A DNA stretch of 64,000 bases from Gerris lacustris. Its lineage: Eukaryota; Arthropoda; Insecta; Hemiptera; Gerridae. Position numbers and translations under genes: made by a program. The stretch covers positions 16,143,187 through 16,207,186 of the forward strand of contig OX578284.1 in NCBI GenBank assembly GCA_951217055.1, written 5' to 3'. Position 1 is the first letter of the stretch. Every line of letters starts with the position of its first letter. A model generated the notes under the pieces. It searched no databases. It was not told where the DNA came from and saw only the letters and a list, made by a program, of their open reading frames with translations. Positions 34,151 through 44,472 of this stretch are shown here, piece after piece.

Positions 34151-34922
34151 TAAAACAAGTACTCTGGTCAATATGGTGAAAAAGTTGAGTGTATTCATAT
34201 GTAAACAAAAAACTCCTATTCTACTGAAAGTAGTTTTTTTTTTTTTTTTTAATTTGAGTATTCTTTTTCGACAACCCTGTAAAGGTAGTAATACTAATAT
34301 TTTATTTTTTCTACACATGCTAGGTATGGTTAAGAGTCGAGCTTTAAGTGGGTTCTTGGCTTGGAGAACGCATCTTGAAACAAACTTGTCCTGCTATGAC
34401 ACTGTGAGACCACGAGATTTAATCATATAAATCAAATATGGGGTATTGTTGCCAACATTGGAATACTTAACATGTCCCTTCATCTAATACTTAAGATTTT
34501 TTGCTATTAATATCTAGATTTAAGAAAAGTACGACATCACTTGATTTTACTGGTCACCAAACAACATTTTTTTTTTTCACTTTTTCTTTCTCATCTTCTT
34601 CTGTGAGTTTGAAATAGTTATTTATGTAACACTAGGGAGCAACATGGAATTTTACTGACGAGTGATTAGAATAGCCTCCGAGCTGAAGGCTACGACAGGC
34701 TATGATAAATAACGAATGAATAAACGAGGCAGAAATGTTTCCTTTGCTGCCTTGTTGCATACAATATCTACTCTTATACTTCTATCTACTCACGCTATGC
34801 AGATAAAAAATGGAAGCTTAGGGAGAGTTTGAGATGAATCGTCAATAAACTCAAACCAAAACAAGTCGTGCTCCAGTGTTGCCACTTCTTACTCAAACTT
34901 AATTATTCAAAGACCAACAATT
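34151..34922. other. No recognised feature
   Basis: No gene or repeat could be supported. There are two T homopolymers near 34230 and 34567. The 85-codon ORF starting at 34173 spans one of them. Confidence 0.4.
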
Positions 34923-36104
34923 AATAGTTATTTATGCACCTAGGGAGTAAAGTTAGCCATTATTCCCTGAGAGAAAAAGTTTGTTCTTGTGACGAAGCCG
35001 AAGAAACCATAGTCCCTAAATCCCGAGGCGAAGCCGAGGGAATAATACTAATTAGCTCCCGAGGCGCAGCCGAGGGAGATAATTATCACGAGGGTAATAA
35101 TAGCACTTTACTCACGAGGTACATAAAATATTTTATCTCCAGTAGGGAGAAGATACACATTTTCGTCCAACGCACAGTTTTTATTTATTATTTTAATAAA
35201 TAACAATAATTATATGCACTTTTAATAGCAGATATATGAGATTCAATATTAAAAACAAGTAGAATTGGAATTAAACTCAAATAGAAGGTTATTTAGATGC
35301 AGGTTATAAACAAAGGTAAACAATGTAAAATATGGGAGCGTCTATGGAGGTCATCTTAAGGAAAAATGAAAAAGTCTCTCCACTTAAAAATTAACTTTTT
35401 AATAACCAAAGCAGCTTTCAGCCTTATAAGGCCATCATCAGTGTCTAAAAGAACAAACAGATGTGATAAACCATGTAATATAGCGAAACTTAAATACAAA
35501 AATTAAAACCAATCAATAAAAAACACTATCACGGTGACGGATGGTAAAAAAACAATAAAACTAATTACAAGTCAAAAAATAAAATAAAACATACGAAACA
35601 CTCTTGATAAAGCAGTAACAACTCAACAAGACAAAAATAAAGTAAGCGTGTAAAACAGAAATGACTAATCAAAAGTAAATTAGGAAATTGACAAGTAAGT
35701 TATCAAAATTACGAGATCAAAAATAAATAACAAACAATTAATCAAATAAGCGAATGATGGCCTTATGACATGATTATGGCATGATTATGGCATGATGATG
35801 GCCTTATAAGGCTGAAAGCTGCTTTGGTTATTAAAAAGTTAATTTTTAAGTGGAGAGACTTTTTCATTTTTCCTAAAGGTAAACAAGGTCGAAAAAGCAG
35901 TGTCGCCAACCTGATTACAACATCTTCATTACATTAGCCATTCATTTTCTACTATTTATGAAATAATTAAGTTGGCAATCCTTACTTTTTCGCCCTACTT
36001 TTACTATTTCTCCCTACTTCTTAAGTTCAGGCAAAATAAGACTTACTTTAGTGTCTCTAAACTAATCCTAAATCATAACTTTTTCCCCCTACTGGAGATA
36101 AAAT
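34923..36104 (+). repeat. Family H repeat, copy 2, split by FB
   Basis: It is collinear with copy 1 (reverse complement of 146-780) once the fold-back at 35323-35874 is removed. Hairpins CCCGAGGC..GAGGG lie at 35022-35040 (loop GAA) and 35058-35076 (loop GCA); a diverged one lies at 34983-35007. The 89-codon ORF over the hairpins has a repeated Glu/Gly-rich pattern produced by the repeats and is not supported as a gene. Confidence 0.8.
35323..35874. mobile_element. Family FB fold-back inserted in H
   Basis: It is flanked by an 11-bp direct repeat AAAGGTAAACA (35312-35322 and 35875-35885). Long inverted arms run from AGGAAAAATGAAAAAGTCTC through 'ggccatcatcagtg' and back. The left side also carries 'atgggagcgtctatggaggtcatc' outside the arm; a matching segment lies at the far right of the 61-kb FB copy. 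No ORF. Confidence 0.85.
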
Positions 36105-36266
36105 CCTTTTTCAGCTTATCATTTTTAAACTCTAAAATAATAATATGTAACACTGCTTTGTAATAATACAAGTATGAAACTAAATTAAAATTATACTAAT
36201 TAAAACAAAACTAAACACAAACAAAATCAGAGGTTATGACACTGGTAAACACTGAACTTTCTCTGT

Positions 36267-36294
36267 CTAGGCAGGGAAATATTTCCCTGCCTAG
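36267..36294. repeat. 28-bp perfect palindrome
   Basis: CTAGGCAGGGAAAT is followed immediately by its exact inverse, with no spacer. A one-mismatch extension to CTGTCTAGG and CCTAGGCAG widens it. Confidence 0.85.
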
Positions 36295-36601
36295 GCAGAT
36301 TTTCCTGCCTGTTTTTTAATATTTGTATGACAAATCAGCGAAATAGTACTTTCCAGCCTAAAAACAGTTAAGTAATGTTTAATTTTGCTGCCGTGAGTAG
36401 ATAAAACCTTTTTTAGACTCGCTCTCTAAAAACATAGTTGGGTCCATTAAACATAACCGGGTAAGATCCTGAGGAGATCACCAACTTCCAACATTTATTC
36501 AATGTCAAACATTTATGTGTAAATGTACCAAATTCACACTGCTTATCAATGTAAAAATATGTCTCCTTTCTCTGAGATGCGAACTACCACCCTTTTTTTG
36601 G

Positions 36602-37150
36602 AGGACAAATTTTTTTAAAAATAAAATGTCCGTCTGTTGTCTGTCACCTGTAGTCTGGCACGTATTGTCTGTCATCTGTAGTGTGTCTCCTGTTGTCAGA
36701 GGGAATATCTCACTTTTATAAAAAAAAAAAAAAAAAAAAAGTGTGTATTCGGTTGTCCGAAAGTATAATAGATTAAAAAAAAGTGGGGGCCCTTTTCTAT
36801 GCCCAAAAGGTCATACCCCGAGTCGAAATTGAGATATGAATTTTAGCTTTAATTGGTGGGTGGGGTAACAAAGCACTGAAAAAATTTAAATAAAACAACC
36901 TAGTAATCGGAACAAGTCAGTTTTTGAACAAGTCAGTTTCCCTTGGAAAATCTAGTTCCAGAGAAAATAGCTATAAACGCAAAGGGTGAGAGGTCGGGTT
37001 CGATTCCTCGCAGGGAAGGAGTAATTGTATAGTAAATTTTAATAAAATGTTCAATAATAATTAAATGTAATCAGGAAACAATTAACAAAAAACTGGACTA
37101 ATGTACATTATATAGGAAAGTTGAGTACCAGTTTTATAGAACAGATTTTT
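36602..37150 (+). repeat. Family C repeat, diverged copy
   Basis: Landmarks in order: 'aaaatgtccgtctgttgtctgtc', 'gtcataccccgagtcgaaattgagatatgaattttagct', 'ggaaaatctagttccagagaaaatagct', the B-box-like GGGTTCGATTCC at 36999-37010, and 'aataaaatgttcaataataatt'. A poly-A run at about 36720-36740 interrupts it. Confidence 0.65.
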
Positions 37151-37857
37151 GACTTCGTTTATTATAAAATTGTCATGGGTTAACAAATCTACTGAATTAT
37201 TTCATTTTAAGTCACTCGGAGAGGATGATAAGAAACAAACAGAAACATTAGTAAATTAGTTAAGTAAAGTTAATTTTAGAAATTGTGTTTTTACTCTACT
37301 CAGTTGTATTTGCTAATCAAGTTAAACTAACTTAGTTCTGTATATGAGTTGTTGTTTTTTCTCAACACAAGTTAAAATACTTTTAAAAGTCTCGTACTAA
37401 GTGCATCTGATACAGACAGAGGATTTTCTAGGGGCTTTACTTAATCATTTTTTATTTCTTACTTGTTCTCCTTTTTAAACTAAGAAGTACATATTCTTTT
37501 AATTAACTTAGTAACAAATGTTTCTCTGTTTTACATTTTGTTTTATTTATTTAATTATGTTCTCAGGTTTAAAAGGAGTAATAAAACTTTAAAATCTTCA
37601 CTAATTTTACAAGACAGAGTGCACATGCTAATTTAAGTGAACTACATATTATTAGGTAACATTATCTTAGACTTCTTGGGTAGCTATTTCAGAAGACTCA
37701 CAAAAAAAAAAAATAAAATAAAATAAAATAAAGTATACTAGGAGTTTAAAAAAAAGCGAGGAAAAATTTAAAAGGGGTGATTTTTTAGTTCAGTTTATAA
37801 AAAAAAGTTCCTATAAACATAGGTCCGGAAATGCATTGTTTTCATACATGCATGTTA
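37151..37857. other. AT-rich stretch, nothing recognised
   Basis: No gene or repeat family was recognised. Confidence 0.4.
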
Positions 37858-37891
37858 CCCATACAATGCATTTGGAAATGCATTGTATGGG
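37858..37891. repeat. 34-bp perfect palindrome
   Basis: CCCATACAATGCATTTG is followed by its exact inverse. ATGCATTG also occurs upstream at 37831, so a larger degraded fold-back is possible. Confidence 0.85.
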
Positions 37892-37937
37892 TATATTTTA
37901 ACTAATTTAACCAATAAGGAATAGAAAATTTAAAAAA

Positions 37938-38190
<253 letters not shown>

Positions 38191-38259
38191 CAATGTACTA
38201 CCGTGTTTATGCACACTGCAATAAAGTACACAATTTGTGTTAGTGAGAGACACCAAGGG

Positions 38260-38563
38260 ATGTGCCACGCAAGCGTGACACATAGGAACTGTTCCAACAT
38301 TAGACTATACGTCACAAAGCTGTTGGCTCGGCATTACGCCATGTCCTGCATCGTTTCGTCGCGTCCGACTCATCAGGGGCCCGACGATGCCCACCCAACT
38401 CTGGACCTATACCAAATCAAGAAGATCAGATATAGGGCTTTACCAGAGACGAGCGTGCTCTCACACCGCCATTCTTGCTTGGCTGACGTATGCTGGCATT
38501 CAGCTTTGTGACGTATAGTCTAATGTTGGAACAGTTCCTATGTGTCACGCTTGCGTGGCACAT
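38260..38563. mobile_element. 304-bp fold-back with 63-bp perfect TIRs
   Basis: ATGTGCCACGCAAGCGTGAC at 38260 begins a 63-bp arm ending CACAAAGCTG at 38322, matched exactly at 38501-38563. The core is GC-rich (CATCGTTTCGTCGCG, CAGGGGCCCGACGATG). ORFs of 102 and 66 codons share a stretch because they read the same arm on opposite strands; neither is a gene. Confidence 0.85.
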
Positions 38564-39684
38564 AGTTCTGTATATTTTTCCTGTAGTTGGGTCAAAAAGT
38601 TGCAACAGTGATTCAAATTTCAGCACTTAACCTTAAGCGGTTCAGGCCTTATGAACCAAAGAGCGATAGACAGACGGACACACCACCCTCTGCATAAGGG
38701 CTTTGAGAAGTATCTACAAAACCCTAAAAATCGAAGTGATTTAAGAATTTCATTTCAGATACTTCATATATCAGCATTTGTTAGTACTTTCCCCCACAAA
38801 TTCATTTATAAATAACATTTTCATGATTTTCAAAAGTAGGTTTTCTTTATATCATTTTATCGAGAAAATTTTCTTTCCAAGATTCGTTTTTTACATTTTT
38901 TTTTCTTTTTCACTTATTTGTAAGGTGGAAATAAAAAAATGTGAAGTGAGGTAGGTGAAATCAGGAGGAAATATCGTAGCAGTTTTTCTTCCTCAATCCA
39001 TTCCTCTTTTCGTCAGGTATATATAAAAAAGGACACTTTCTAGAGAGAAGAATCTAAGGGAAACGTGATTGAAAACAATTTTTCACCGTAGTGTAAGATT
39101 GGGTTAACTTAGAATCTCACATTTTATACATCCACCTCTCTATAGGTTGTTATTCTCGTTATTTTTAATGCTATTATTAAAGACTTGCAATTATATAATA
39201 TCACACACCCACTTTTGCAACGTGACAACTTAATAAATTCGTTTACTGAGTTATCCCAGTAGGTCGATAGTGCGGAACGAATGCTCCAATTATCACTGTT
39301 CTGCAAAAAAAAAAGGCTTCAGAATGAAAATGTCCTTTTCTTAAGTATTTTTGTGTGCTGAAATTAGTTAGTTACAATTTTAATTAACTAATTTGTCTCT
39401 ATTATAGATCCGTTGTAATAAACCTATTGGTATTTAAATATTTTGCTTCAAACTCCATGATAGGAATTTATCCTCGTTTAATAAACAAGCTAAGTTGGTT
39501 ACGGAATTCCTAGAATGTTGCATCGATAGGTCCAGCAAACTTCTTCATCTCAGTTAAGCTATTTCACAGAGTTAATGCAGAACTTATTTCTGTATAATAT
39601 TTATTCAATAAAATCCAAATACCACTCAATAATAACTCATCACGATATTTCTGAAACCCTGTCCAATGTCAAATGATTATTATA
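38564..39684. other. T-type hairpin end and otherwise unassigned DNA
   Basis: The only supported item is a family T-like end at about 38590-38730 (listed separately). The remainder is AT-rich with no recognised gene. Confidence 0.4.
38590..38730 (-). repeat. Family T-like terminal segment
   Basis: On the minus strand the end reads AGGGTTTTG (38725-38717), a loop, CAAAGCCCT (38705-38697), then CTTATG and GTCCGTCTGTCTATC, then 'ctgaaatttgaatcac'. The 9-bp stem pairs fully, with one G·T. Same layout as 28050, 55368 and 61297. Confidence 0.55.
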
Positions 39685-40002
39685 AAGGGTGGCCACGATA
39701 AACTGGCTCACCCAGTTATCTCTTTTATTTTTGAAGATAGAGAAAAAATGTAAATGGTAACTCACCTTGGATTTTCACTTAGTTTTATAATATGATTGCC
39801 AAAAATGTTTCTATCTCATAGTTTCGGCGGTATCTCTCTCAACTTTGTAATTTTAAATGGTAACCTATATTTTTATATTTGTTTCTTAAACTAGAAGAAA
39901 AATGAGCCTTGAATCAACAAAATCGGTTGAGAATTGACAGATATATCCAGTTTTCAATATGACAAAAATGATATCTAAGTATGTAAAATACTATATCTAA
40001 AA

Positions 40003-40686
40003 AATAGTTATTTATGCACCTAGGGAATAATGTAAGATATTATTTCCCGCGTGACTGAGTTGATTCCTGAGGCAAAGCCGAAGGAATCAAGGCAACTAAA
40101 TCCCGAGGCGAAGCCGAGGGTATTAGGTATTTTAATTCCCGAGGCGAAGCCGAGGGATTAATATCAATTAGCTCCCGAGGCGTAGCCGAGGGAGATAATT
40201 ATAACAAGGGAATAATAATGCATTATTCTCGAGGTACATACAAAATTTTATCTCCAGAAAAAGCGCGGTATAAGATTTAATCAATATAGAAAACATTTGT
40301 ATTTCTTTATTCAACGAATTAAATACAAAAATAAAACAATATAAATTATTTAAAACAATTAATAATCACTTTTAAAGTAATACAAAAAAGTTCAACGAAA
40401 GCTAAACAAAAGCAAACAAAGCGTCGTAGAATGACTCGCAATACAGCTGGGGGTTTCAAAGCAGTGCTGCCAACCTGATTTCAATCAATTTACTATATTT
40501 GCTATTAATTCTCTACTATTTACAAAATAATTAGGTTGGCGAACGTGGATTATAATCCCGTTTTTACATTATTTCCCTGTTTTCACATTATTTCCCCGTT
40601 TTTAAGAACGGGGATGAAAAGACCAACATTATTACCTATAAACTAGCCCTGAAAAGTTACTTTTCGTCCCTACTGGAGATAAAAAA
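40003..40686 (+). repeat. Family H repeat, copy 3, with four hairpins
   Basis: It begins AATAGTTATTTATGCACC and ends 'ctactggagataaaa', as in the other copies. Hairpins lie at 40060-40090 (loop AAA, outer stem TTGATTCCT with AGGAATCAA, nine perfect pairs), 40102-40120 (loop GAA), 40138-40156 (loop GAA) and 40174-40192 (loop GTA). It is nested inside the 39685 element. Confidence 0.8.
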
Positions 40687-40691
40687 AATTA

Positions 40692-40879
40692 ATTCTGTTT
40701 ATTTCACTTTGTTTTTCACTTATTTAGGTTAGTTGAATGAATTTACTGATCAAAAGTCAAACCTTTTTTCCATTCCATTCAGGAACATCGTTAGTATGAC
40801 CTCTTTTGATCAGTGTGTCAACAATCTTCCTCTAAGTGAATGCATTCAACTAATCTAAATAAGGGAAATAAACAGAATT
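40692..40879. mobile_element. 188-bp MITE with 15-bp perfect TIRs
   Basis: AATTCTGTTTATTTC at the left is inverted exactly at the right. A sub-terminal 'tttaggttagttgaatga' versus 'gcattcaactaatctaaat' extends the pairing. Confidence 0.7.
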
Positions 40880-41237
40880 AAGACCATTTTGCTTAATTTG
40901 CGATTTTTTTTGTTTGCAGTATTTTACATACTTAGATAGCATTTTTGTCATATTGAAAACTGGATATCTCTGTCAATTCTCAACCGTCTTTGTTGATTCA
41001 AGGCTCATTTTTCTACTAAAGCAATCTAGTTTAAGAAAAAAATCTAAAAAATATAGGTTACCATTTAAAATTACAAAGTTGAGAGAGATACCACCGAAAC
41101 TATGAGATAAAAATATTTTTTGGAAATCATATTATTAAACTACGCTAAAATCCAAGGTGAGTTACCATTTACATTTATTCTCTACCTTCAAAAATAAAAG
41201 AGATAACTGGGTGAGCCAGTTTATCGTGGCCACCCTG

Positions 41238-41669
41238 TATATAAAAAAACAATATAATATATTAGTCTAAATAACAATATTACGAGTGAAGTTTTGTAAT
41301 GTATTCATTTAGTCGTGAATAATAATAAAAGGTTTGTTCCAATCCCCTTGTTTGTACCGTCCTTAAGCCTCGTAGTGATGCTAATGAGATCAAGAAATAT
41401 CTATTATTTAGTTAAAATGTTTAATATTTATAATTGTTTTGTTGCTAGTTTGGAGAAGTAGGAATGCTTTTAAGATGCGTGTCGCATCGGCAATATACAT
41501 ATCTTTTCCCATCCATTTTACGTGTTTTTGTTTTGTGATTTTAACATTAAGTCAACGGCAGTTTGATGATATTTAGTGCTAATTATGAAAGTGATAGCTA
41601 TCACATTTGTGTTTTTTCGTTATATTTGTTGTTGTTGTTTTGCGAAGAGTTAACATTCATCGTGAAAAT
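41238..41669. other. AT-rich stretch, nothing recognised
   Basis: No gene or repeat could be supported. Confidence 0.4.
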
Positions 41670-42236
41670 TGTTTTATCTACGATTGATACGAAATATAAA
41701 CATTGTATCTCTGTTTAGATGCGTAGAAAGTGATTCTTTACGTACTTGCATTCATTGCGCATGCGCGTCTCATAGTTTTGAAGAATTCCTCTTCTTTACC
41801 ACCCTAGGGCGGTAAAGAAGAGGAATTCTTCAGCTTTACGCACGATTAGCGAATTTGTTTACATTTAACAAAACTAATTTTCTGTTCTTTTATTAAAGTA
41901 ACTGTTTATATCGAGTTTTTAGTGAAAAAAAATGAGTGAATCAAGTGACTTTGACAAAAATGTGGAGAATAATACTCCTCTAGAAATAAATAATTCGGCA
42001 AAAAATACAACTAATGAATTAATGCCATCTTTATCAAGAGAGAGATACGAACTTACATATAGCAAGTTTATTTGTTTCTGTATTTATTATTTAAATCTAA
42101 CAATCGTAGATAAAGTACGGTACGCAACTCGTGCGAAAATGGCATTTTGCATTGTTAGCCTCGCTGTCGCTCGGGTGCAAACTCCACACTCGCATGCAAA
42201 ATGCTACTTTCCGCACTCGACGCGTAATGTACTATT
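41670..42236 (+). repeat. Family Q relative, without the 38-bp TIRs
   Basis: It starts TTTTATCTACGATTGATACG and ends GCGTAATGTACTATT, the same limits as the copy at 60573-60796. It keeps the GCGCATGCGC site (41757-41766), the long inverted repeat at 41780-41831 centred on CCCTAGGG, and the ORF. It is inverted relative to 33296-33972. Confidence 0.8.
41757..41766. promoter_or_regulatory. NRF1-like palindrome in Q relative
   Basis: GCGCATGCGC about 165 bp upstream of the ORF start at 41932, in the same relative place as in the 33-kb copy. Confidence 0.4.
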
Positions 42237-42303
42237 GTTAATTCAAGATTATTTTAGATATCCAGTCTTTCAAAGAAAATCATCTTTAATACTAATATTA
42301 TAA
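41932..42303 (+). CDS. Short conserved ORF of family Q (hypothetical)
   Basis: A 123-codon ORF. Residues 1-72 align with the ORF at 33321-33647, including an identical NELMPSLSRERYELTYSKF block and DKVRYATRAK. Divergence is higher at the N-terminus, where MSESSDFDKNVENNTP replaces MNDYDEYEENNTP. The last ~45 residues lie in element end sequence and beyond, so they are not conserved. No signal peptide, membrane segment or catalytic motif is visible. The ATG follows an A-rich AAAAAAAATG context. The conserved block could be the N-terminal piece of a host or recombinase-like protein carried by the element; it could also be noncoding sequence that happens to stay open. Confidence 0.35.
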   Translation: MSESSDFDKNVENNTPLEINNSAKNTTNELMPSLSRERYELTYSKFICFCIYYLNLTIVDKVRYATRAKMAFCIVSLAVARVQTPHSHAKCYFPHSTRNVLLLIQDYFRYPVFQRKSSLILIL

Positions 42304-42655
42304 TTTTATTATTTCCGTGATCTTATTACCAAGTTATATTGCGATCATTGATTCTATTTAATTCTGTTAAACTATTTAACCCATGGATAATCTTATTTCG
42401 ACATGAAGTGGTAAACTATGGAGTTTACCAGAAGTTAGTTTTAAGTTATCATTAAAAGCTGGTTAACCTCGTGAATAGATCTTAATATATCTAAATCATC
42501 TATGTAAATTTCTCATTCTAGAAAATTCTTTACAGACTGTACTTTCAAACTTAACTTTTTCAAGTTAAAATAAGGAGTTTAACTTCAAAACATAACCTTA
42601 TATAAGAACATTTTCCCTTATTTTGTTATAGTTTACTTTACAGTTAGCCAATATT
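42237..42655. other. AT-rich stretch, nothing recognised
   Basis: No gene or repeat could be supported apart from the tail of the preceding ORF. Confidence 0.4.
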
Positions 42656-42949
42656 ACTACGTCTCCATGAGTTTTCAAAACTGTTTTTGTTTCAAAACAA
42701 AAGTGTTTCCATGAGGAGTTTCTAAAACAGTTAGCATAACAATTTTTTGAAAACTATAAAGATCCAGACTAGTTCTTGTTAAGTCAAAATGTCAAATCTC
42801 TGCCCATTATACATGCTGTTTTCATGCAACAGTTTAATTACAAAACCAAAAATGTGCTGTTGTGACCTTGAACTCAAAACGTTTTGAAATCATCGTTTAC
42901 AAGGAATATTAAATATCAAAACGGTTTTGAAAACTCATGGAAACGTAGT
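42656..42949. mobile_element. 294-bp MITE with ~30-bp TIRs
   Basis: ACTACGTCTCCATGAGTTTT and 'caaaactg' at the left is inverted at the right ('cggttttgaaaactcatggaaacgtagt'). A second internal inverted copy ('tgtttccatgaggag') follows the left end. No ORF. Confidence 0.75.
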
Positions 42950-43060
42950 GGTTTTTAAACGGTTTACCCATAATACTTTTTTAGTTAATAAACTAATCAG
43001 ATTGTTACGCTACTTTTTGCCGAGTGTACATAGCAATAAAATTTAATTAATAAATAATTG

Positions 43061-43187
43061 ACTGCCAATTGGAGATGTCTGAAACGGATTTCTGTCTTGG
43101 ATTTTTTTATATCGGAGACATATAATATTTTCCCCCTTCAGAACAATCACAAAGTTTTCTTTACCTTCGGTAAGTTCAGAAGAAAAA
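43061..43187 (-). repeat. Family A repeat, terminal fragment
   Basis: 'gactgccaattgg' is fused directly to 'gatgtctgaaacggatttctgtcttgg', then to a terminal hairpin TTTACCTTCGGTAAGTTC. The body modules are deleted. Confidence 0.65.
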
Positions 43188-43377
43188 AATTAAAATAAAA
43201 ATAAGAAAATTTCCACCACACACAGAGGACTACACAAGCTCACAGAGCTGCATCCCGTATTTTCTATCTTTCCTAAAATTGGAGGGAAAATCTCATTGTT
43301 GCCAATCCTGGCCAGGCTTGCCAACAGGGCTGAGGGGGCTAAGGGCCTAAATAAAGAACTTGGAGGACACCCTTAAG

Positions 43378-43561
43378 CCGCGTCCACACTGGACGCGCAT
43401 CGTGTTTGCAAACGTTTGCAAACATTTGCAAACAGGGATGCGCGGCCGGTGTGGACGTCACCGCCCGCACGAACGAATGCTTGTTTGTGTTCGCGGGCGC
43501 TCCGGGTAGAGTCGGTACATCAAAGGATGTTTGCTGTTTGTGCGCGTTTGGTGTGGACGCT
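43378..43561. repeat. GC-rich fold-back with GCGTCCACAC ends
   Basis: CGCGTCCACACTGGACGCGC at the left is answered by 'gtgtggacgc' at the right. It contains two or three direct copies of GTTTGCAAAC and GGATGCGCGGCCGGTGTGGA. The 81-codon minus ORF covering it is a shadow of these repeats. Confidence 0.65.
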
Positions 43562-44379
43562 TTTTGAGCAAACTCCATGAGCATTCACAAACAGCCTGTG
43601 GTTTGACTTGGAAACCGGGGAAATGTATATATTTTTTTCATTCGTATTATTTATGACTAAAGCATCAAATAACTATATATAATTAATAATATATACTAAT
43701 TAATAAATAGTGATTGAAACTAGAGATGAGTTTATGTAAATCCTATATTAAAAATAACCGGATTAAATATTATGGGTGTCCGTTATAATAGGGTACACCC
43801 AAATATATATATAAATAATGATAAATGAGAAACAAATTAAACTGTAGATAAATTAAGAATATATTTATTTTTGGGTCGACACGAACGACTGAGTCAATAA
43901 GAAAACAGAACAAACTAAATATAAATAAAATGTAAACTAAACATAACCCAGGTTAAGGGAGCAAGGCTATTCCAGGTCCACCACAAAATAATTATATTGC
44001 TTCCAAGCTTATTACTTATTACTTAATGCACAGGCCTATGGGCCCTCATAAGACGAAATATTACATTGATATTTATCTTTTTCCACCAAAAGAACAGATT
44101 TCTATTAGTATAAAATGTCTATATGTTTTGGCGTTGTATTTTTGTAGAAATAATTATCTAAAATCAGGGATGATCGAGGAGAACATTTTTTTGACATCCA
44201 GACTCTTCGTCATCTTTTACTATTGCCATTTTTAACTAACTCACCAATGATAATAAATCAGCCGGCGCTGATACCTTATTGTGATAGAACCATATTACAA
44301 ATTTAATGCAAGTGCAATATAGTTATATTTAGTACTTGATGATGTAGTGTGTAAGAAAATATTGAAAAATAACTGGGAA
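43562..44379. other. AT-rich stretch, nothing recognised
   Basis: No gene or repeat could be supported. Confidence 0.4.
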
Positions 44380-44472
44380 CAAGGACAAACGTTTGCAAAC
44401 ACCTGTTTGTCAAGAATGCGCGGCCGGTGTGGACGTCGTGTTTGCAGTTGTTTGCAAACGTTTGCAAGCTTT
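44380..44472. repeat. Second GC-rich GTTTGCAAAC block
   Basis: AATGCGCGGCCGGTGTGGACGTC matches 43434-43460 directly and is flanked by GTTTGCAAAC-type palindromes. It may be the far end of the same element as 43378, with AT-rich DNA between. Confidence 0.6.

Larger units (their letters stand above)
39685..41237. mobile_element. 1.55-kb element with ~310-bp TIRs
   Basis: Left arm 39685-39992 and right arm 40918-41237 are inverted copies: AGGGTGGCCACGATAAACTG through GTAAAATACT. They have a few percent mismatch and small indels. Everything between is other repeats (H copy 3 and a small MITE), so the original interior, if any, is gone. A 63-codon ORF in the right arm has no domain. 'tata' flanks both ends. 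Confidence 0.85.

Noticed and set aside
34934..35203. Protein with repeated Pro-Lys-Ser-Arg-Gly-Glu-Ala-Glu-Gly pattern, also read at 498-692
   Set aside because: The pattern comes from the iterated H hairpins. The two ORFs align only because both read the same repeat family, and the third H copy does not keep the frame.
38203..38626. Two ORFs sharing [20 protein letters not shown]
   Set aside because: The shared peptide comes from the two inverted 63-bp arms of one fold-back read on opposite strands, not from a duplicated gene.
43339..43584. 81-codon ORF with ordinary-looking composition
   Set aside because: Its unusual composition comes from the GC-rich fold-back it covers; there is no recognisable domain and no second coding sign.
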